Part shown: positions 5,736 to 9,455 of the stretch, piece after piece
Layout: each line of letters begins with the position of its first letter
Position numbering within the stretch: position 1 is the stretch's first letter
The notes under the pieces: model-generated
The model's database searches: none
The model's input: the letters and a program-made list of their open reading frames with translations, nothing else
What the model was told of the DNA's origin: nothing
Translations under genes and position numbers: made by a program
Assembly: GCA_013361975.1 (NCBI GenBank)
Contig: JABFXB010000193.1
Location: 1 to 9,455 of the forward strand
Source: Dermatophilaceae bacterium
GTDB lineage: Bacteria > Actinomycetota > Actinomycetes > Actinomycetales > Dermatophilaceae
Reading direction: 5' to 3'
Length of the DNA stretch: 9,455 bases

Positions 5736-6375
5736 CGACCTGATCGAGCTCCTCACGACCAGCACGACCAGCACGACCAGCACGACCAGCACGACCAGCC
5801 CGACCGACGAGGGCGAGCGCCTCGCAGCTCTCCGCGCCGCGCTCGTCGACCGCGCCACGAAGGAGGCGTCCGTCGACGTCACGTACCGCGTGGTCGACTC
5901 TCCCGTGGGCGCCCTCCTGCTCGCCGCCACCGACGCGGGGGTCGTACGCGTGGCGTTCGACGTCGAGGACCACGACCGGGTCCTCGAGTCGCTCGGTACC
6001 CGCATCGGTTCACGCATCCTTCGGGGCGGCAACCGGCTCGACCCGCTGGCCCGCGAGCTCGACGACTACTTCGCTGCCAGGCGGCGCGCCTTCGACGTCC
6101 CGGTCGACCTCCGGCTCGCCCGCGGCTTCCGGCTCTCGGTGCTGTCCCACCTGACGCAGATCCCCTACGGCGCCACCGAGAGCTACGCCCAGGTGGCGTC
6201 GGCCTCAGGCAGCCCGAGCGCCGTCCGCGCCGTCGGGTCGGCGTGCGCCACCAACCCCCTGCCGATCGTCGTCCCCTGCCACCGGGTCGTCCGCTCCGAC
6301 GGCTCGCTCGGTGGCTACCTCGGCGGCCTGACCGCCAAGGAGCACCTCCTCGGCCTCGAGCGAGGGCAGCGGTGA
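5728..6375 (+). CDS. Methylated-DNA-[protein]-cysteine S-methyltransferase, copy 2, with N-terminal extension
   Basis: A 215-residue alkyltransferase-family protein. The conserved part starts near residue 50 (VTYRVVDSPVGALLLAATDAGVVRVAF) and continues with LDDYFAARRRAFDVPVDL and the catalytic domain (133-213). That domain holds FRLSVLSHLTQIPYGATESYAQVA, the recognition helix with arginine finger R167, Asn hinge N176, the active site PCHR (183-186, C184) and GGYLGGLTAKEHLLGLE. All residues needed for alkyl transfer are present. The first 49 residues are extra relative to Ogt: MSDDLIELL, five tandem Thr-Thr-Ser units (10-24), then an acidic helix. The ATG lies inside the sigma gene (8-base overlap), with AGGAAAGG about 10 bases upstream, and the stop overlaps the Nudix GTG by four bases. 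It differs clearly from copy 1, so this is not a recent duplication. Whether it mainly repairs DNA or senses alkylation for the sigma factor is open. Confidence 0.92.
   Translation: MSDDLIELLTTSTTSTTSTTSTTSPTDEGERLAALRAALVDRATKEASVDVTYRVVDSPVGALLLAATDAGVVRVAFDVEDHDRVLESLGTRIGSRILRGGNRLDPLARELDDYFAARRRAFDVPVDLRLARGFRLSVLSHLTQIPYGATESYAQVASASGSPSAVRAVGSACATNPLPIVVPCHRVVRSDGSLGGYLGGLTAKEHLLGLERGQR
5755..5799 (+). repeat. Five perfect 9-base tandem repeats, in frame
   Basis: The unit ACGACCAGC occurs five times without a mismatch (5755-5763, 5764-5772, 5773-5781, 5782-5790, 5791-5799) and a degenerate sixth follows. It encodes Thr-Thr-Ser repeats at residues 10-24 of the second alkyltransferase. 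Each unit is three codons, so gain or loss changes linker length without a frameshift. Confidence 0.95.
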
Positions 6376-6935
6376 GCTGGCCCGTCCGCGACACGCACCT
6401 CGTCTACGAGAACCCGTGGATCCGGGTCCGCGAGGACGCGGTCACCCGCCCCGACGGCAGCGACGGGGTCTTCGGCGTCGTCGAGCTGCAGCGGCCGGCG
6501 GTCTTCGTCGTGGCCCTCACCGACGACGACGAGGTCGTGCTCGTCACGATCGACCGGCACACGGTCGGGCGTTCGGTGGAGGTGCCGGCGGGCGGCACCG
6601 ACGGCGAGGACCCGCTCGTCGCAGCCCGTCGCGAGCTCGCCGAGGAGACCGGTCTCACCGCTCGCGACTGGCGCCGGCTCGGGGTGATGAACGCCCTCAA
6701 CGGCGTCTGCCGCGCACCCGAGGTCGTCTACCTCGCCACCGGCCTCGAACCCGTGGACGGCTACCACGGCGACACCGGCGAGGGCGCGCGCGAGCGGGCG
6801 CTCGAGGGGATCCACGAGGTGCGGGCGGTGCGCATCGCCGACGTGCTCGGCCTCGTCCGCGACGGCACCATCACCGACGGCGAGACGATCGCGGCCCTGA
6901 TGCTCGCCCTCGTCCACCTCGGGCGCGTGTCCTGA
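6372..6935 (+). CDS. Nudix hydrolase
   Basis: A 187-residue enzyme of the Nudix family, which hydrolyses nucleoside diphosphates linked to another group. The N-terminal strands VYENPWIRVREDAVTRPDG and the order of elements resemble ADP-ribose pyrophosphatase-like members, but the substrate cannot be fixed. The Nudix box spans about residues 73-95: AGGTDGEDPLVAARRELAEETGL. It carries the catalytic REL.EE.GL core (E88, E91, E92), but the loop between the first Gly and the first Glu is one residue shorter than the canonical Gx5E. The GTG at 6372 was chosen because GAGGG (6362-6366) lies 5 bases upstream and the GTGA overlap with the preceding stop indicates coupling. Longer in-frame upstream sequence only shadows the alkyltransferase. 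It is the last gene of the sigma-alkyltransferase cassette and could clean up damaged nucleotides or ADP-ribose (inference). Confidence 0.9.
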   Translation: MSWPVRDTHLVYENPWIRVREDAVTRPDGSDGVFGVVELQRPAVFVVALTDDDEVVLVTIDRHTVGRSVEVPAGGTDGEDPLVAARRELAEETGLTARDWRRLGVMNALNGVCRAPEVVYLATGLEPVDGYHGDTGEGARERALEGIHEVRAVRIADVLGLVRDGTITDGETIAALMLALVHLGRVS

Positions 6936-6942
6936 GCCCCCT

Positions 6943-6955
6943 CCCCGCCGCGGGG
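6943..6955 (+). terminator. Weak hairpin after the Nudix gene
   Basis: CCCCG-CCG-CGGGG forms a 5-bp GC stem with a 3-base loop, 8 bases after the Nudix stop. It is short and lacks a T-tract. A second small hairpin, GGCGC-CT-GCGCC, follows at 6989-7000. Together they may end the cassette. Confidence 0.3.
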
Positions 6956-6974
6956 TCGAGCAACAGGACGCGAA

Positions 6975-6982
6975 CGGCATAC
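6975..6982 (-). repeat. Intergenic copy of octamer CGGCATAC
   Basis: This is the second non-coding copy of the octamer, in the spacer between the Nudix gene and the SigE-family sigma gene. It is not part of the recognisable promoter further downstream. Confidence 0.5.
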
Positions 6983-7042
6983 GCCAGCGGCGCCTGCGCC
7001 CTGCACCCGACCACGGCCTGTCGGTCGACCCGTCGAAAGGGT

Positions 7043-7063
7043 GAACCGGCGGTGCAACGGTTC
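7043..7063. promoter_or_regulatory. Inverted and direct repeat at the SigE-family promoter
   Basis: GAACCG (7043-7048) and CGGTTC (7058-7063) are exact inverted arms separated by 9 bases. The same stretch also holds imperfect direct repeats GGTGAACCGG (7040-7049) and GGTGCAACGG (7051-7060). The second unit overlaps the putative -35 element, so the site could be an operator or a tandem sigma contact site (inference). Confidence 0.35.
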
Positions 7064-7080
7064 GGGGTGCCGGCGTGTCC
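7054..7080 (+). promoter_or_regulatory. ECF-type promoter of the SigE-family sigma gene
   Basis: GCAACGG (7054-7060) followed by CGTGTCC (7074-7080) places AAC 15 bases ahead of CGTG, the generic AAC / CGTC layout of ECF-sigma promoters. The expected start is near 7086, giving a leader of roughly 57 bases. ECF genes of this family often transcribe themselves, so autoregulation is a reasonable inference. Confidence 0.5.
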
Positions 7081-7142
7081 AAGGGGGTGTACGAAACCAG
7101 TGACGACCTGACCGACCCATCGACGTCGACGAGCGGGAGCAG

Positions 7143-7646
7143 ATGAGACGGAGGGACGAGGCCGCGTTCCGCGCCTTCGTGGAGGAGCGGCAGACGATGC
7201 TGCGCCGACGCGCCTACCTGCTCTGCGGCAACTGGGCCGACGGCGACGAGCTCGTCCAGGAGGCGCTGGCCCGGGTCTACGTGGCCTGGCCCCGCATCGC
7301 CAATGGCGCCGAGACCGCCTACACGAGACGCACCATGATGAACCTCTACCTCAACGACCAGCGCAAACGGCGCCGCGAGGTGCTCACCGACGAGGCACCC
7401 GAGCCGGCCACGACCGACCACGACCGCGAGCTCGCGATGACCCTCACCGACCTCCTGCGCGACCTTCCCGAGAAGCAGCGGGCCGTCCTCGTCCTGCGCT
7501 TCTGGGAGGACCTCACCGTGCCCCAGATCGCCGAGTGCACCGGCGTGGCCGAGGGCACCATCAAGAGCCAGATCTCGCGCGGGCTGGCCGCCCTGCGCGA
7601 CCGGCTCGCCGAACCACCGCTGACCGGGGCAGGAGCCGTCTCATGA
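7143..7646 (+). CDS. RNA polymerase sigma factor, SigE family (ECF)
   Basis: A 167-residue sigma factor of the actinobacterial SigE family. Sigma-2 (about 6-78) reads FRAFVEERQTMLRRRAYLLCGNWADGDELVQEALARVYVAWPRIANGAETAYTRRTMMNLYLNDQRKRRRE. Sigma-4 (about 97-155) reads LTDLLRDLPEKQRAVLVLRFWEDLTVPQIAECTGVAEGTIKSQISRGLAALRDRL, a textbook helix-turn-helix. The ATG at 7143 is the only standard start after an in-frame stop at 7101-7103. GGGAG (7135-7139) is only 3 bases away, so initiation may be inefficient. The stop overlaps the next gene as ATGA, which fits a sigma with its own regulator. It is more canonical than the sigma at 5235 and belongs to a different subgroup. Confidence 0.93.
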   Translation: MRRRDEAAFRAFVEERQTMLRRRAYLLCGNWADGDELVQEALARVYVAWPRIANGAETAYTRRTMMNLYLNDQRKRRREVLTDEAPEPATTDHDRELAMTLTDLLRDLPEKQRAVLVLRFWEDLTVPQIAECTGVAEGTIKSQISRGLAALRDRLAEPPLTGAGAVS

Positions 7647-8545
7647 GTGCCACCGACGACGGGCTCGGCCCCGACACCCCGGAGCAGCGCTCCGGCCCTG
7701 AGGCGGGCGAGCTTCAGCTGCGAAAGGCGCTGTCGACCATGAACGACCTCGAGCCCCCACGCGACGACCTCTTCGTGCAGCGGGCCCTGATCCGCGGTCG
7801 GGCCCGGACGTCACGACGCCGCAACACCGTGCTCGGCACGGCGGCCGCCCTCGTGGTGGTCGGCGCCGTCGGCACCGCCTGGATGGCCAACCACTCGGCG
7901 TCGCCGAGCACCGCGAGCGCCGGATCGGCGGCGTCGGCGCCGAAGGACCTCACTGGTGCTGCCGGCGGTTCCGAGAACGGTTCGGGCGGCACCCCCCAGC
8001 CGCTCGGGAACACCGGTGGGGTGGGCCGCGAGGTGGCCCCGTCCGTCGTGCCGCCGGCGCGCGAAACCTCCACGTGGTTCGGCACCCTCAGCTCGCCGCA
8101 GACCATGTCCTTCGACACCGTGGAGCAGCAGCTCGTCACTCGCTGGGCCGACGTCTTCTCGGGGGCGTATGCCGCCGACGCGAGCGCGTCGCACCTCGTG
8201 GTCACCGTGACCCGTCACGACCCGACCCTCGAGTCGCTCGTGCGCGGCGCCATGCCCTCCCCCGATGACGTCGCCTTCGTCGTCGTCGAGCACTCCTACG
8301 CCGAGAAGGCCCGCGTGCTGCAGGAGATCGGCAGCGAGCGAGAAGCGTGGCGCAGCAAGGGTGTCGACGTCGTGGGCCTGTCGATGGACGCACGCGCCGA
8401 CGTCGTCGTCGTCCTCGCCGACGAGGGCGCCTCGCCGGGCCTGCTCGCCCAGCGCTACGGCGACCTCATCCGGGTCGTGCCCTCCAGCGCGGTCCCCACC
8501 GACAAGCTGCCCGACGGGTCCACGCTGCCGCCCCTGCAGCGCTAG
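7643..8545 (+). CDS. Single-pass membrane protein, probable regulator (anti-sigma-like) of the SigE-family sigma
   Basis: A 300-residue protein translated from an ATG overlapping the sigma stop, with AGGAG (7631-7635) 7 bases upstream. The cytoplasmic part (1-61) is acidic at first, then has a helix (ELQLRKALSTMNDLEPPRDDLFVQRALIRGRARTSRRR) ending in basic residues. One transmembrane helix follows (about 62-81, TVLGTAAALVVVGAVGTAW), giving N-in topology. Next come a Ser/Ala/Gly/Pro-rich spacer (84-140) and a folded domain (about 143-282) with alternating strands (LVVTVT, VAFVVVEHSY, VDVVGLSMD, ADVVVVLAD) and YGDLIRVVP near the end. There is no zinc-binding HxxxCxxC anti-sigma motif, so it is not a ZAS protein. 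The anti-sigma role rests on operon position and topology. The outer domain may sense an extracytoplasmic signal. Its FSGAYAADASASHLVVTVT segment recalls protease pro-domains (tentative). Confidence 0.75.
   Translation: MSATDDGLGPDTPEQRSGPEAGELQLRKALSTMNDLEPPRDDLFVQRALIRGRARTSRRRNTVLGTAAALVVVGAVGTAWMANHSASPSTASAGSAASAPKDLTGAAGGSENGSGGTPQPLGNTGGVGREVAPSVVPPARETSTWFGTLSSPQTMSFDTVEQQLVTRWADVFSGAYAADASASHLVVTVTRHDPTLESLVRGAMPSPDDVAFVVVEHSYAEKARVLQEIGSEREAWRSKGVDVVGLSMDARADVVVVLADEGASPGLLAQRYGDLIRVVPSSAVPTDKLPDGSTLPPLQR
8167..8174 (+). repeat. Coding copy of octamer GTATGCCG
   Basis: This copy lies inside the anti-sigma-like gene, where it encodes part of Ala-Tyr-Ala-Ala using the otherwise rare Tyr codon TAT. 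The other coding copies are at 771-778 and 2313-2320 (in xfp, which is read from the other strand) and 5088-5095 (in ogt copy 1). Confidence 0.5.
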
Positions 8546-8581
8546 CGGTCCGACCACGCTGGCGGCGTCCGCCCTCGCGGT

Positions 8582-8595
8582 TAGGCTGCACGGCA
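8582..8595 (+). promoter_or_regulatory. Leaderless promoter of the PHP gene
   Basis: TAGGCT (8582-8587) is a good actinobacterial -10 (TAnnnT). It ends 7 bases before the A of the ATG at 8595, so the transcript is expected to start at the initiation codon. A short hairpin GGCGG-CGT-CCGCC (8561-8573) sits where the -35 would be. It may instead end the sigma/anti-sigma transcript. No -35 match is seen. Confidence 0.6.
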
Positions 8596-9455
8596 TGGAG
8601 CAGCCGACCCCTCCGCAGGCCCCGATCAGCCCGCTCGACGCGCTCCGACGCATCTGCTTCCTGCTCGAGCGCGGCCGCGAGAGCAGCTACCGCGTCGACG
8701 CGTTCCGCAAGACCATCGAGGCCATCACGCTCATCTCCGACGAGGAGCTGCGCGAGCGGGTCGAGGCCGGAACCCTCAAGCAGATCAAGGGGATCGGCGA
8801 CTCGAGCGCCGCGATCATCGGGCAGGCCGTGCGCGGCGTCCTGCCGGCCTACCTCGTCTCGGCGGAGGAGAAGCACGGGGAGCCGCTGACGAGAGGCGGG
8901 GCCGAGCTTTATGCCGCCCTGCGCGGTGACCTGCACGCCCACTCCAATTGGAGCGACGGCGGCAGCCCCATCGAGGAGATGGTGCTCGCCGCGGTGCAGC
9001 TCGGGCAGGAGTGGATGGCCCTGACCGACCACTCCCCCAGACTGACCGTCGCCAACGGCCTGAGCCGTGATCGGCTCGCCGACCAGCTGAAGCGTGTGGA
9101 TGCCATCAACGCGAGCCTCGGCGACGCCTTCACCCTGCTCAAGGGCATCGAGGTCGACATCCACCTCGACGGCACCCTCGACCAGGACGACGACATGCTC
9201 GACCAGCTCGACGTCGTCACGGCCTCGATCCACTCCAAGCTGCGGCAGCCGTCGTTCGAGATGACGCCGCGCATGGTCGCTGCCGTGCGCAACCCGCGCA
9301 CCAACGTGCTCGCACACTGCACCGGTCAGCTCGTCACGGGCGGCCGCGGCAAGCGCCCGCCGTCGGCCTTCGACGCGGAGAAGGTCTTCCGGGCCTGCCT
9401 CGAGAACGACGTCGCCGTCGAGATCAACTCGCGGCCCGAGCGCTGCGACCCGCCC
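8595..9455 (+). CDS. PHP-domain phosphoesterase of the PolX lineage (3' end outside window)
   Basis: Open from ATG 8595 to the window end, giving 287 residues so far with no stop. The N-terminal part (about 11-85) resembles the 8-kDa domain of family X DNA polymerases: LDALRRICFLLERGRESSYRVDAFRKTIEAI, then a helix-hairpin-helix LKQIKGIGDSSAAIIGQAVRG (61-81). The polymerase palm and fingers are missing, and a linker leads directly to a PHP domain from about 110. PHP metal ligands visible are GDLHAHSNWSDG (H114, H116, D121), TDHS (D145, H146), GIEVD (E186), SIHS (H213) and LAHCTG (H241). The sequence then reaches EINSRPER, and the last expected D-x-H motif lies past the window. PHP domains are metal-dependent phosphoesterases or exonucleases; in PolX the domain gives 3'-5' exonuclease activity. 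A DNA-repair nuclease role is inferred. No ribosome site precedes the ATG, in line with a leaderless transcript. Confidence 0.92.
   Translation, partial: MEQPTPPQAPISPLDALRRICFLLERGRESSYRVDAFRKTIEAITLISDEELRERVEAGTLKQIKGIGDSSAAIIGQAVRGVLPAYLVSAEEKHGEPLTRGGAELYAALRGDLHAHSNWSDGGSPIEEMVLAAVQLGQEWMALTDHSPRLTVANGLSRDRLADQLKRVDAINASLGDAFTLLKGIEVDIHLDGTLDQDDDMLDQLDVVTASIHSKLRQPSFEMTPRMVAAVRNPRTNVLAHCTGQLVTGGRGKRPPSAFDAEKVFRACLENDVAVEINSRPERCDPP

Noticed and set aside
5755..5799. CRISPR or regulatory repeat array
   Set aside because: Units are 9 bases, contiguous, without spacers, and in frame inside a gene.
3201..6982. Equal spacing of 1887 bases between octamer copies at 3201, 5088 and 6975
   Set aside because: Only two of five intervals agree (the others are 1542, 888 and 1192), and orientations differ, so this is probably chance.
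6315..7421. 368-residue minus-strand frame across the Nudix gene, the spacer and the SigE-family sigma gene
   Set aside because: It crosses two clear genes and a promoter, shows no recognisable domain, and has the same shadow composition.
771..8174. Octamer as a strand-biased chromosome-segregation signal (KOPS-like)
   Set aside because: Four copies point one way and two the other. Such a signal should be strongly polarised, though a single window cannot settle it.
1..9455. tRNA, rRNA, riboswitch, insertion sequence or phage remnants
   Set aside because: I saw no cloverleaf, rRNA-like stretch, transposase frame or terminal repeats. Gene order and composition are uniform.

Overview
The window is chromosomal DNA of a very GC-rich actinobacterium. 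GC is strongly third-position biased, CDSs start with GTG or ATG, genes are often joined by 4-base ATGA/GTGA overlaps, and some transcripts look leaderless. The gene content (XFP phosphoketolase, CsbD, actinobacterial-type ECF sigma factors, SigE-family sigma with an anti-sigma-like partner) fits Micrococcales, possibly Intrasporangiaceae. That family-level guess is inference. The region looks like ordinary chromosome: I see no insertion sequence, phage gene, CRISPR array, tRNA or rRNA. No intergenic stretch exceeds about 210 bases.

Layout. (1) 1-603 (+) is the 3' end of a secreted or surface protein ending in two fibronectin type III domains. A perfect 14-bp hairpin at 632-663 separates it from the convergent phosphoketolase. 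(2) 702-3101 (-) is a complete phosphoketolase (xfp). Its upstream region carries two near-palindromes of the form GGGACGWWCGTCCC, close to the DosR/DevR hypoxia-dormancy box. (3) 3310-3504 (-) is a 64-aa CsbD-family stress protein with its own hairpin terminator. (4) 3638-5169 (+) is a translationally coupled pair: a cation diffusion facilitator (CDF) transporter, read from a probably leaderless GTG, and an Ogt-type O6-alkylguanine-DNA alkyltransferase. (5) 5235-6935 (+) is a tightly overlapping cassette of ECF sigma factor, a second alkyltransferase with a variable-looking N-terminal tandem repeat, and a Nudix hydrolase. (6) 7143-8545 (+) is a SigE-family ECF sigma factor overlapping a one-pass membrane protein that is probably its regulator, behind an ECF-like promoter. 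(7) 8595-9455 (+) is a PolX-like HhH + PHP protein, cut off by the window end.

How they work together. Stress and repair recur: two DNA alkyltransferases, a Nudix enzyme, a PHP protein of the PolX lineage, CsbD, metal transport, two ECF sigma factors, and a phosphoketolase under what may be a hypoxia-type operator. The most unusual candidate system is the sigma-alkyltransferase-Nudix cassette, in which a suicide DNA-repair enzyme occupies the place usually held by an anti-sigma factor. A second unexplained signal is the octamer CGGCATAC/GTATGCCG, present six times in 9.4 kb in both genes and spacers.
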